Shown in pieces: positions 19,357-28,356 of a stretch of DNA of 64,000 bases. The position numbers and the translations under genes are program-made. The notes under the pieces are model-generated. The model ran no database searches, was not told where the DNA came from, and saw nothing but the letters and a program-made list of their open reading frames with translations. The DNA is from Salegentibacter sp. Lineage in GTDB: Bacteria > Bacteroidota > Bacteroidia > Flavobacteriales > Flavobacteriaceae. The stretch lies in the NCBI GenBank assembly GCA_017795085.1, contig CP051246.1:3412514-3476513 (forward strand), written 5' to 3'. Within the stretch, counting starts at the first letter, position 1; each line of letters begins with the position of its first letter.

Positions 19357-21051
19357 TTATTTAAAATCGGTAGAGAATTTCCAGTGTGCTTTATAATTTT
19401 CCGGTATTTCCTTCTTTTGTAAAAGCAACCTGAGTACTGACACCGGCATCATATTCTCTTTCATAACCCGATCGTGAAATTGTTTTTCTGTCCAGCCCTT
19501 TTCTAATAATTCATTTCGTAGCGCATAAAACTGAAGTCCGCCAATCATATAGGCCAACTGATACAATGGCGGTGTATAGGGAGTCGCAAAAGACCGGCGT
19601 ACTTCAGCTTCGGCATTAGCATATTCGTGCCCTACTTCATCTACCAGCATATCAATACACTCCTGTGGCGTCCATTCTCCCAGCTGGTATTTCAGGGAAA
19701 AAATAATTCTCGCACAACGGTGAATTCTCCAAAACAACATCCCCATTTTTTCCTCAGGGGTTCTCGGAAAATCTTTGTTCCATAGATTAATTTCCCAATA
19801 AAGTGCCCAGCCTTCCATCCAGAATGGAGTACCGAAGACACTTCTATAAGGTTTATTTCGGGCATTCATATAAAATTGAAGGTTATGTCCCGGGTGTAGT
19901 TCATGTTGTACCGTAGGAAAGGAGAAGTTAGGATTGTTCCCACGCATACTCATCAATTTATCTTCATGAGCCATTCCTCCGGTTGGATAAGAAATACTTA
20001 TCTCCCAACCACCCGTAAAGAATGGATTTACTTTCTGGCGCTCGGGGGTCATCATAATCATTCCCCAGGTTTCTTTTGCCATATCGGGAATTGTAATGAG
20101 ATCTCGCTCTTCTATAAAAGCAACAGAATGATTATATAAATCATTAATGGCTTCCGGTTGTTTCCCCGGTGTCACATAGGTATTTTTCACATGTTCTAAA
20201 GCGGCCTTCCAGTCTTTACCATAACCCATTTCTTCAGAGGCTTTAATCATTTCCTCTTTACACCATTCAAATTGCTTTTCGGCCGTTGTTATAAGTTCCT
20301 CCGGAGTATAGGGTATAAACTCATATTCCAGGTTTTTGATTAAAGTTTTTCTACTAACCGGCTTACCAATAATCCCACTACCATCATCTTTTATGCTATT
20401 TTCAGAATAATTTTCTTTTAAAAATTCTGAATATTCGGTAAGCTTTTTATCCAGAGAATTATAAGGTGCTTCCATCCACCAGGTAAAATCGGGATCATAA
20501 TCAAAATAAAAATTATAAGCTTCTTTTAGGCCTCTTTGAAAAGATGAAATAATTCTGGCTGCTTTTTCAGCTTTAAGCCAATCTTCAAATTTATCATTTT
20601 CAAGTTTTTCCTTTTTCGCTGCTATTGCCTCCTCGGCTTTTTTAAAACTCTTTGCCAGCGCCTTGGCATCAGGCCTTCTACCCCTTCTTCGATCTTTAAT
20701 AAATTGTTTTAAATCTTCTGTAAAATCGGCTACTGAAGCTACCTCTTCATAGGCCTGGTAGTCCTGCTTTAACAGATAGGTTTCCTTTTCAATCAGGTTT
20801 CTTAATAAGACATAATCAACTTTTTCTTCTTGTGAAAGCTCATTGAATCCAATCGCTTTTATTTTAGTATTCCAATTTTCATAAAACTGAAAAAATCGCT
20901 GATAAAACTCTTCAGACTCTCTGATTTTATAAGTATCCCTTAAAGCATTTTTATCGGCTTTAAAAGTATTTATAACATCTATCATTTCGTTTGCATAAGT
21001 AAGGCTGCACACGGAAATAAAAATAATGAAGGTACTTATAAGCTTTTTCAT
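19357..21051 (-). CDS. DUF885-family secreted metallopeptidase
   Basis: A 564-residue exported protein (signal peptide MKKLISTFIIFISVCSLTYA). It carries the DUF885 active-site motif HELHPGH (His383, Glu384, His389), the variant of HExxH typical of this family (HExxPGHH), and the later LYWEINLW and conserved glutamates near EVRRSFATPYTP. DUF885 proteins are gluzincin-like peptidases; specificity is mostly unknown. Finding one inside a glycosidase operon (211 bases after GH127, 19 bases before GH51) fits a substrate with both peptide and sugar. There is a lysine/arginine-rich segment near residues 115-125. Confidence 0.82.
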   Translation of the reverse strand: MKKLISTFIIFISVCSLTYANEMIDVINTFKADKNALRDTYKIRESEEFYQRFFQFYENWNTKIKAIGFNELSQEEKVDYVLLRNLIEKETYLLKQDYQAYEEVASVADFTEDLKQFIKDRRRGRRPDAKALAKSFKKAEEAIAAKKEKLENDKFEDWLKAEKAARIISSFQRGLKEAYNFYFDYDPDFTWWMEAPYNSLDKKLTEYSEFLKENYSENSIKDDGSGIIGKPVSRKTLIKNLEYEFIPYTPEELITTAEKQFEWCKEEMIKASEEMGYGKDWKAALEHVKNTYVTPGKQPEAINDLYNHSVAFIEERDLITIPDMAKETWGMIMMTPERQKVNPFFTGGWEISISYPTGGMAHEDKLMSMRGNNPNFSFPTVQHELHPGHNLQFYMNARNKPYRSVFGTPFWMEGWALYWEINLWNKDFPRTPEEKMGMLFWRIHRCARIIFSLKYQLGEWTPQECIDMLVDEVGHEYANAEAEVRRSFATPYTPPLYQLAYMIGGLQFYALRNELLEKGWTEKQFHDRVMKENMMPVSVLRLLLQKKEIPENYKAHWKFSTDFK

Positions 21052-21167
21052 GATACTGATTTATTAATATTTTCTGATTATCTGTAATTAGTAATAATAT
21101 CATTTGTGTTCTGCTGAACATATTTCAGCATCTAAACTGACATTGAAAATCAGCAAGATGTATGATG

Positions 21168-21196
21168 AGCCCCTGAATCAAGTCCAGGATGACGAT
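21168..21196. repeat. Short interspersed-repeat-like hairpin in the DUF885-GH127 gap
   Basis: The 211-bp gap 21052-21262 holds CCTGAATCAAGTCCAGGATG followed by ACGATAC, an imperfect hairpin that resembles a short intergenic repeat common in flavobacterial genomes. Whether it is a member of a genome-wide family cannot be checked from one window. It would sit in the operon leader between GH127 and DUF885. Confidence 0.3.
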
Positions 21197-21262
21197 ACAC
21201 TTATGACTTATCGAGGACATACAATTAATATTCTTAAAATTCCCGACTATTAAAACCCGGGA

Positions 21263-24200
21263 TTATTTTAGCTCAACATCCAGGTACACCGAATGACGGC
21301 CATAAGTTTCATAAAAGGGTTTAAAAACAACGCCATCAATTGTAAATTCCAGCTTTTCCGGATTACCCGCTATCGATTTGCTTATATCTTTCACATCCAA
21401 GGTAACTTTACGCCAGTTTTCCCTTGGTTCAGTCTCCTGTGCAGCCAACAAAACCGGACCGTAGAACAGGCTGGCAATATTTTGCTGATCCATAACCGGA
21501 TCAAGGTGAAATTGAAATGGCATCTGCATTTCTACAATATCTCCATCTTCCCACACTCGGCTAAGACTAAGATAGCTTCCCGGCTTAGCACCAACTTCTT
21601 GTTTTTTTCCGTTTATTTTTACAAAAAAGCCTTTGGTTGCCCATTGTGGCACACGCACATTGAGATTAAATTCTCCACTGCCTTTAATAGTTAAGCGTGT
21701 AAAATCTTCTTGTGGAAAAGCTGTGGCCTGTTCCACTTTTATATTGCGCTCAGTCCAGTGTAAAGTTGACGGCACGAAAAGGTTAACATACAAGGCCGTA
21801 TTATCTTCACTTTTAAAATAAATAGAATTCTGAAGTTTGGTACTACTCTCTATCGCCGTTCCGTTACAACAGGTAAATCCTGTCATATCCGGGTTCGAAA
21901 AATGTTTTGCCGAACCTGGCCTAAGCGGCACATGGTACGTATTTGCAGGACTATTTTCAGCTACAGAAGCCAGAATGTGATTATACAATCCCCGCTCATA
22001 ATAATCCATCAATTCGCTACGCTGATCATAAAGAAACAAGTTCCTGCTTAATTTAAGCATGTTGTAAGTAGCACAAGTTTCATTTTGGCCGCCGTCTGAG
22101 AAACCATTTTCATAAAGTGTGGCCGGCTGGCTCACAAAACATTCGGCATTTACCGGATTACGCGCCCCTGCTACTCCGCCTATACTATACATATAATCGT
22201 TTTTTGCCTTAAACCAAAAGTTATCGGCTACCTGATAATATTCCGGTGCTTTGGCTCCACGATAAGTCTCGAGAGCACCCACAATTTGAGGAATATGCTG
22301 GTTGGCATGCAAGCCTCTAAAAGAATCAACATTTTCTGCCAGGCCATGAGAATGAGCAGCATCACCAAAAAATACTTTAATGTTATCAAATAATTTCGCG
22401 CCTTCCAGGTAATTTGGTTCATTAGTGATCCTGTACAAACGTGCCATGGCTTCATTCATTCCCCCATACTCACCGGCAATATAGGTATTCCACATGCTAA
22501 TTAAGCTATCGGTTGGCAACTGGCTAAGCCGTGCATATACCCAATCACTCATTCCTATGGCAACTTCCAGAGCTTTTTTATTACCACTTACTTCATATAT
22601 ATCCATCAATCCGGCTAAAATTTTATGTAAGGTATAATAGGGAGCCCACACCTGATTCTTTTGTCCTCCGTATTTTGCGCCGTGTTCTAACATAATAAAC
22701 TGGTCAGGCGGATAAGCACTAATATATCCTTCGCCCCAGTTCCAGTAATCTGTTCGAATCCCCTCTTCACTCAAATCGGAATTATAATCTGATTTCCCCG
22801 GGCCGGTTGGTACTGCTGTAGGATCAGAAACACATTCACCCCCCGTTTTTTTTGGTTTTCCGGATATCTTTGACAATTTGTAAAGGGTATTGACCATATA
22901 TTCCATCTTTTCCTTAAAATTGTCCTGGAGCGTTTTATCATAGCCGGTACCGGCATAGGCTTGTGCAATAGCTGTTAAATAATGTCCCGTTGCGTGACCA
23001 CGTAATTTAGTTTCCTGGCTATCCCATACTCCCAGGGGCTTTGTACCTTCAGGTTGTTCCTGACCAAAAGCATTACGAAACATATAAAGAAAGGAATTGG
23101 GATCGGTTTCAGCTAGGGTTAAAACAAACTTGTCACGATTTTTCATAAACTTTGAATCACGACCATGCGTATCGGCATTTAGAAAAACCTGAGCTAAGTC
23201 AAAAGCTTCCAATTCGCGATTAGGCCTGCTCTTATTTTCAGCTTCTTCTACTGTAACGACGGCTTTAGGTTTATAATCCGTACCGGAAACACGGCCAGTC
23301 ACTTCGTACCTGCCCGGCTTCAATACTGCATTATTATTCTCTGGTGCAGGCCACAGCACCCGTACTTTAGGCCCATCTATATTTCCCTGATAGACTCCTT
23401 CAACATAACGCGGTAATCTAGGGAGCTCTCCAACTGCTGTTTTCACTTCAACATCAGCTACCTCTGTTAGATATTTAGTATAAAGTTGTGGACTATTTTT
23501 TGAAAACTGAGGCAGGTCATCTTCCGACTTTTCCCCTTCATTTACAATACTTTCATTATCTCCTGTTGAATTATGGTAAATTCTACCTATCTGACTTTGG
23601 CTCAACGGAATTCGGTATATTCTAAAATCATGCAATTTCGCATCGAGATAAGGATCTTCGGCCACCAATGATTTTCCAATATAAAAAAAGTTCGACTTTG
23701 ATTTACGATCGAATATTTCATTTAAATCCAGTTCTATATCATCAACCTGAGCTACTAACTCTCCATCGAGATAAGTGCTTATAGATTGCGATGGAAAATC
23801 AACTACTATTGCCAGATGCACCCACTGATTAGTGGTAACTGGTGATGAAACCGGTACGTCTTTATTTTTATTATCAATATTCAGCACTGCCTGGTAGCCT
23901 TCCTGAGTTTTGATCCCTGTGGGTGTAGAAAAAAAATGAGTTCCCGCATCTTTTCCGAAATCAAAAAAACGTTGACCAGTCTTCGAAGAGCGCAAATACA
24001 TCCAGCCCGTAACACTAAAAGATTCTTCACCTATCAAAGCATCCCCGGGGATACGCACATACGCTTGCTTTTCTGCAGAAAGAGAAAGTACTTTACCAAA
24101 TTTTTCGTCATTCATAAAAATATTCTCTCCTCCATGTATTTCCGCATGAAGGTTATTTCTAGACCAGTCTCTAGAATCTCCGTCTAGCAAATAACGTGCT

Positions 24201-24328
24201 ATTAGACCGGTTTCCCCAATCCCGTCAAGTATCTGATCTCCGGTTTGTGCCTGCACCGGAATTAAATTCCCCAGACATACGAACATTGTGATGGTGATAC
24301 AAATAAGTTGCTTATTATATAATTTCAT
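21263..24328 (-). CDS. GH127-type beta-L-arabinofuranosidase with N-terminal LamG domain
   Basis: A 1021-residue secreted enzyme (signal peptide ending VQAQ). Residues about 35-255 are a LamG/concanavalin-like domain (ARYLLDGDSRDWSRN, HDFRIYRIPLSQSQI); about 290-360 an Ig-like domain; the rest is the GH127/DUF1680 (alpha/alpha)6 barrel with C-terminal beta-sandwiches. The zinc/thiol centre of the family is intact: Glu750 and Cys752 in NETCATYNM, Cys820 and Cys821 in FTCCNGTA. In the characterised HypBA1 of Bifidobacterium one of these cysteines is the nucleophile and the enzyme removes beta-L-arabinofuranose from hydroxyproline-linked arabino-oligosaccharides. GH146 shares the same fold and centre, so that family is the alternative. 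It is 32 bases after the S9 peptidase gene. Confidence 0.9.
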   Translation of the reverse strand: MKLYNKQLICITITMFVCLGNLIPVQAQTGDQILDGIGETGLIARYLLDGDSRDWSRNNLHAEIHGGENIFMNDEKFGKVLSLSAEKQAYVRIPGDALIGEESFSVTGWMYLRSSKTGQRFFDFGKDAGTHFFSTPTGIKTQEGYQAVLNIDNKNKDVPVSSPVTTNQWVHLAIVVDFPSQSISTYLDGELVAQVDDIELDLNEIFDRKSKSNFFYIGKSLVAEDPYLDAKLHDFRIYRIPLSQSQIGRIYHNSTGDNESIVNEGEKSEDDLPQFSKNSPQLYTKYLTEVADVEVKTAVGELPRLPRYVEGVYQGNIDGPKVRVLWPAPENNNAVLKPGRYEVTGRVSGTDYKPKAVVTVEEAENKSRPNRELEAFDLAQVFLNADTHGRDSKFMKNRDKFVLTLAETDPNSFLYMFRNAFGQEQPEGTKPLGVWDSQETKLRGHATGHYLTAIAQAYAGTGYDKTLQDNFKEKMEYMVNTLYKLSKISGKPKKTGGECVSDPTAVPTGPGKSDYNSDLSEEGIRTDYWNWGEGYISAYPPDQFIMLEHGAKYGGQKNQVWAPYYTLHKILAGLMDIYEVSGNKKALEVAIGMSDWVYARLSQLPTDSLISMWNTYIAGEYGGMNEAMARLYRITNEPNYLEGAKLFDNIKVFFGDAAHSHGLAENVDSFRGLHANQHIPQIVGALETYRGAKAPEYYQVADNFWFKAKNDYMYSIGGVAGARNPVNAECFVSQPATLYENGFSDGGQNETCATYNMLKLSRNLFLYDQRSELMDYYERGLYNHILASVAENSPANTYHVPLRPGSAKHFSNPDMTGFTCCNGTAIESSTKLQNSIYFKSEDNTALYVNLFVPSTLHWTERNIKVEQATAFPQEDFTRLTIKGSGEFNLNVRVPQWATKGFFVKINGKKQEVGAKPGSYLSLSRVWEDGDIVEMQMPFQFHLDPVMDQQNIASLFYGPVLLAAQETEPRENWRKVTLDVKDISKSIAGNPEKLEFTIDGVVFKPFYETYGRHSVYLDVELK

Positions 24329-24360
24329 TGTTAAGGTTTTTCAGCTAAGATTATAATGGC

Positions 24361-26619
24361 TTATTTATAAATTTTGTCCCAGGAAGGGGGATTTACATTC
24401 AACAAGTGTTTTACAAAAAAATCCCTTCTCTTGCGTTCTCCGAATTCCCCACCTGAAGTATGTGATTCTCCCGGCAGGACCACAAGTTCAAAATCTTTAT
24501 TTGCTTTAATTAAAGCATCTGCAAATTGCATAGTAGAAGCTGGATCTACATTATCATCTACTTCCCCTACCATCAACATTAAATCTCCTTGTAGTTTATC
24601 GGCGTGCTCTATATTAGAAGATTCGGCATAATGAGGACCAATTGGATACCCCATCCACTGTTCATTCCACCATATTTTATCCATACGATTATCGTGACAT
24701 CCACAAGAAGCAACCGCCACATCATAAAAATCGGAATTAAAAATTAAAGCAGCTCCGGCACTTTGACCTCCGGCAGAAGTTCCTCGAATACCAACTTTTT
24801 CAGCATTCATATAAGGATATTTTTTAGCCGCAGCTTTTATCCAGAGTTTTCGATCGGGAAACCCAGAATCTTTAAGGTTTTGCCAGCAAACATCGTGGAA
24901 GGATTTGGAGCGATTAGAAGTTCCCATCCCATCAATTTGAACTACAACAAAGCCTAATTCTGCTAATGGTTGTAAAGTTCTATATTGAGACTGGAATTCT
25001 TTTGGAACAAAAGAGCTATGCGGTCCTGCATAAATATATTCAATAACCGGATAAGTTTTTGAGGGATCAAAATTTGTAGGCCTAACAATTAGCCCCCAAA
25101 TATCGGTTTCCCCATCTCTTCCTTTAGCGGTGAAAACCTCCGGCATTTTCCAACCTGTCTTTTTTAATGCAGAAATATCCGCGGTTTGCAATTCCATTAT
25201 TGGTTTCTTCTTACCAACTTCTTTCACTACCGCTACTGCAGGTAAATCTACCCGGGAATACCGATCGATGTAATAGTTGTGGTCGGGAGAAAAAGTGACT
25301 TTATGATTTCCATTTTCTGTAGTAAAACGAGTAAGGTTTTTTCCATCGAAGTCAATCCGGAAATAATGCATTAAATATGGATCCCGATCTTTATCCATTC
25401 CGCTGGCCGTAAAATAAACTTGTCGATTCTCATCATCAACTTCAAGTACTTCCCGTACCGGCCATTGGCCTGAGGTAATTTGATTCTTTAGCTTACCGGT
25501 ATTCGAATTATACAAGTATAAATGATTATATCCGTTCCGCTCTGAAGCCCAGATAATTTCACGTGCTCCTTCCACATCATACCGATATCTTTTTCCACTA
25601 TAGTCAATAAAAGTAGGGCTGCTTTCATCAATTATTGCTTTTACGCTTCCTGTTGTGGCATTCACCTTTAGTATACGGTAAACCTGATGGCCCCGCTGGT
25701 TATATTCAAAGGTAAAAGCAGAGCTATCATCAAACCATTCATAATTAAAAATCGAATATTGAGCATCAAACAGCTCAGTAGAAACCGGGATATGTTCTCC
25801 CTCTTCAACATCAAAGAGTTGCGGACTTTTAAAATCGAGTTCATCACCGGGTTTTAAATAATCCCTGGATTGCAATTTTGGCTGCAGTTGATCTTTAGGA
25901 CTGGACTCTACAAAATAAATTTTATGATCCTGGCCCGGTTTTACTTTATAGGCCATTATCTTCTTACTATTTGGTGACCAGAGAATACGAGAAGCATAAT
26001 AAAAGCCTTTGGAGCCATCAAAACTTAGCTGTTTCTCCCTTCCGGTTTTTTTATTTTTTATAAACAGGTTAAAGTTTTTAACAAACGCAGTGTATTGCTC
26101 ATTTGGTGAAGGCACGGGATCCGTTTCTTCACCTTTTTCACGGCTTCCCCAATATCCTTGTCCTCTTCTATTTCTCTTTATAGTATCAATTACAGAAATC
26201 TGGTAATCAGACAGGTTTAAACTAAATTTCAAAGAATCATTCTGAAATTCAAGCTTAGATTTATCTTCATTAAAATTTAATCCTGAAATTTTAATCCTTG
26301 AAGATTTAATATTCTCTTCTAAGACCTCACTCAATTCCTCAGCAAGCTTGGTGTGATCAAAAGCCGGCTTCTCCGACTTTAAACCTGCATTAACCAATAG
26401 ATATTCATCTGCGTTTTCTGCATTATTTTTATACCAGAACTCTGTTTCATTTAACCAATGAAAAGACTCAGGAGTATTAAACACCTTATTTTTAAATAAA
26501 GTATCAACGGCATTTGCTCTTTTGTAATCCTCAATTCTACCCTGAGAATATAAAGGTTTTGACAACAAAAAATTAAGTAGGATAAAAATTAAAACGTAAA
26601 ATCTAAAATTTGTTTGCAT
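24361..26619 (-). CDS. S9-family prolyl-oligopeptidase-like serine peptidase (DPP-IV-like, without the EE motif)
   Basis: A 752-residue exported peptidase (signal peptide ending LYSQ). The N-terminal part is a DPP-IV-type beta-propeller and the C-terminal part an alpha/beta hydrolase with the catalytic triad Ser615 (GTSAGG), Asp689 (VDDNVDP) and His720 (GESHTSGG). It lacks the DWVYEEEF motif that fixes the free N-terminus in true DPP-IV and that is present in the paralogue at 54108. It may therefore cut differently, perhaps as an endopeptidase or an esterase-like enzyme. It is the first gene of the operon leading to GH127, DUF885, GH51 and DUF5695. Confidence 0.88.
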   Translation of the reverse strand: MQTNFRFYVLIFILLNFLLSKPLYSQGRIEDYKRANAVDTLFKNKVFNTPESFHWLNETEFWYKNNAENADEYLLVNAGLKSEKPAFDHTKLAEELSEVLEENIKSSRIKISGLNFNEDKSKLEFQNDSLKFSLNLSDYQISVIDTIKRNRRGQGYWGSREKGEETDPVPSPNEQYTAFVKNFNLFIKNKKTGREKQLSFDGSKGFYYASRILWSPNSKKIMAYKVKPGQDHKIYFVESSPKDQLQPKLQSRDYLKPGDELDFKSPQLFDVEEGEHIPVSTELFDAQYSIFNYEWFDDSSAFTFEYNQRGHQVYRILKVNATTGSVKAIIDESSPTFIDYSGKRYRYDVEGAREIIWASERNGYNHLYLYNSNTGKLKNQITSGQWPVREVLEVDDENRQVYFTASGMDKDRDPYLMHYFRIDFDGKNLTRFTTENGNHKVTFSPDHNYYIDRYSRVDLPAVAVVKEVGKKKPIMELQTADISALKKTGWKMPEVFTAKGRDGETDIWGLIVRPTNFDPSKTYPVIEYIYAGPHSSFVPKEFQSQYRTLQPLAELGFVVVQIDGMGTSNRSKSFHDVCWQNLKDSGFPDRKLWIKAAAKKYPYMNAEKVGIRGTSAGGQSAGAALIFNSDFYDVAVASCGCHDNRMDKIWWNEQWMGYPIGPHYAESSNIEHADKLQGDLMLMVGEVDDNVDPASTMQFADALIKANKDFELVVLPGESHTSGGEFGERKRRDFFVKHLLNVNPPSWDKIYK

Positions 26620-26675
26620 ATTCTAAAAGTAAGATGGAACTGACAGATTCACCCACCAAATATTATCAGGATATA

Positions 26676-26691
26676 ATACAATATTAACATA
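26676..26691. promoter_or_regulatory. Candidate operator upstream of the S9-GH127 operon
   Basis: ATACAATATTAACATA lies 57 bases before the S9 start codon. Near-identical 16-mers sit at 27076, 31938 and 50473, each in front of a present or lost transcription unit of the same locus. AT-rich DNA makes chance matches possible. Confidence 0.35.
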
Positions 26692-26749
26692 CCTTAAAGT
26701 TCAATGGAATTAAAAGCTCAATTATAACACACATAGATAGTGTTAAAAA

Positions 26750-26778
26750 ACAACGAAGTGCTAATCACACTTCGTTGT
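26750..26778 (-). terminator. Terminator left over from the deleted susCD operon
   Basis: A perfect 11-bp inverted repeat (ACAACGAAGTG, 7-nt loop, complement) is followed on the minus strand by TTTTTTAAC. It stands 29 bases past the stop codon of the susD remnant, the same layout as at 972-1017, and it insulates the S9 operon from upstream transcription. Confidence 0.88.
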
Positions 26779-26806
26779 AAAGACATAAATCAAACTAAAC
26801 TAAAAA

Positions 26807-26950
26807 TCATCTAATATAACCTGGGTTTTGTTCCAGGTTTGTATTGGTATTTAATTCTTCCAAACCAATAGGGAATAAGACGGTATGTTCTCCCTGAGGC
26901 TGATGGTTATACCAATTTTTGGTCTGGTAAACACTGGAATAATTGGTTTT
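26807..26950 (-). pseudogene. 3' remnant of a susD gene (gene lost by deletion)
   Basis: Read on the minus strand, 47 codons ending in a stop at 26807 translate to a typical SusD C-terminus: YNHQPQGEHTVLFPIGLEEL followed by NTNTNLEQNPGYIR. This is the conserved FPI...N.NL.QNPGY ending seen in the other SusD proteins of the window. Upstream an in-frame stop (26951-26953) cuts the frame, and there is no room for the other roughly 500 residues or for susC before the hydroxyproline operon ends at 27106. The remnant keeps its terminator. I infer that the S9/GH127/GH51 block once had its own susCD pair that was removed by a deletion. Confidence 0.85.
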
Positions 26951-27075
26951 TCATAATCGTAAATATTATTTGTTTGACAAAAGGAAAATTTTTTACCGGC
27001 TTAATTTCCCCATTCTGTTATTGTAAACTTACGACTACCAGAGGTAAAGAATTAACAAAAAATTACCTATAGTTA

Positions 27076-27091
27076 ATACTATATTAACGAT
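27076..27091. promoter_or_regulatory. Candidate operator, possibly from the lost susC promoter
   Basis: ATACTATATTAACGAT matches 12 of 16 positions of the motif at 26676. It lies just past the end of the hydroxyproline operon and upstream (minus strand) of the susD remnant, where the promoter of the lost susC would have been. The rest of 26951-27105 shows no gene. Confidence 0.25.
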
Positions 27092-27105
27092 TACATTGCA
27101 CAGTA

Positions 27106-28347
27106 TTAAAATCGATCTACTTTAAAAGGTCGCAGATAAATTGAAGGCTTTTGATCTGAAATTATTTCTGCAATTAGTTTCCCACTTATTGGCCCAAGGC
27201 TCCATCCCATCATGGCATGACCTGTAAGCACACTAAGATTATTATATTTTTGAGTCTTTCCTATGTAAGGTAAACCATCAGGAGATAGCGGTCTTAACCC
27301 ACTTGCAGCAGCCTCCTTTTCTTCGCTGGTTAAATTTAGACCTTTATAATAACTACTAGCTGCATTAGCAATGGCTCCAACCCTTACCGGGGACACCTTC
27401 GAACTACTGCCTGAAATCTCCATAGTTCCTGCAAATCTTGTAAACCCATTCATAGGTGTTACCGCTACTTTTGCTTCTGTTAAAATAGCCGGTAATTTAA
27501 TACCAGTTTCCCGTGAAGTATTTATACTATATCCCTTACCCGCTTGTATAGGAATATTCAAGCCTATTTGTTTAGCCAATTCAAAGGTCCAGCTTCCCGC
27601 TGCCAAGACAAATTCATCGGCAAAAATTTCCTTAGTTTGGGTATGTACAGATTTTATGGCTTTACCAGCTATATCAAACCGGGTAACATTTTCTTCCAAT
27701 AGAAATTGCACCCCATTCTTTTTCAACCAGGATTTTAAGTTTTTCATAAAAAGATTAGGCGTGCTATGGGTATCACATTCATAATGCACCCCCCCAATCA
27801 CATCGTCTTTAAACCCAGGTTCTAGTTTATGAAGTGCAGCAGTATCTAAAGCCTGTATCTCCAGACCAAGCTCCTTACCTCTTTCTGCTAGCTTTAATTC
27901 GTGATCCTGATTTTCTTCGGATTTATAAACCATCAAAAGGCCCTTTTTCTCCATATGAAAGTTAAAATCCATGGTGTCCAACATTTCCATATAGAGATCA
28001 CGACTTTTTATGTTTATTTCCTTAAGCACAGGAATAGCCTTTTCAACCTTTTTATTGGTAGCCGATTTCTTAAAATTCCAGGCCCATTTAAAGAAATCAG
28101 TATCCCAACGGGGTTTTACATAAAAAGGGCTTGAACTATTAAACATCCATTTTATTCCCTGGTTTATCATTCCCGGCGCAGCAAACGGAATAAAATGGCT
28201 GGGAGTTACATAACCAGCATTAACAAAAGAGGCACCATCTGTTATGCTGCCCTTGTCTAAAATAGTCACTTCAAAACCTGCTTTTACTAAATAATAAGCT
28301 GAGCAGAGGCCATTAATTCCACCCCCTATAATTGCAATCTTCTTCAT
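27106..28347 (-). CDS. FAD-dependent D-amino-acid oxidase/dehydrogenase, probable D-hydroxyproline dehydrogenase
   Basis: A 413-residue DadA/DAO-type flavoenzyme. The N-terminus has the dinucleotide motif IAIIGGGINGLCSAYYL (residues 4-20) and DK at the end of the second strand; the C-terminus has the family's second FAD motif (LRPLSPDGLPYIGKT, TGHAMMGWSLGP). By operon context it oxidises cis-4-hydroxy-D-proline to 1-pyrroline-4-hydroxy-2-carboxylate, the second step of trans-4-hydroxy-L-proline breakdown. It is one chain, not the three-subunit enzyme found in pseudomonads. The gene is the last of the four-gene operon, 9 bases after the epimerase. Activity on other D-amino acids is possible. 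Confidence 0.88.
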   Translation of the reverse strand: MKKIAIIGGGINGLCSAYYLVKAGFEVTILDKGSITDGASFVNAGYVTPSHFIPFAAPGMINQGIKWMFNSSSPFYVKPRWDTDFFKWAWNFKKSATNKKVEKAIPVLKEINIKSRDLYMEMLDTMDFNFHMEKKGLLMVYKSEENQDHELKLAERGKELGLEIQALDTAALHKLEPGFKDDVIGGVHYECDTHSTPNLFMKNLKSWLKKNGVQFLLEENVTRFDIAGKAIKSVHTQTKEIFADEFVLAAGSWTFELAKQIGLNIPIQAGKGYSINTSRETGIKLPAILTEAKVAVTPMNGFTRFAGTMEISGSSSKVSPVRVGAIANAASSYYKGLNLTSEEKEAAASGLRPLSPDGLPYIGKTQKYNNLSVLTGHAMMGWSLGPISGKLIAEIISDQKPSIYLRPFKVDRF

Positions 28348-28356
28348 AATTAAATA

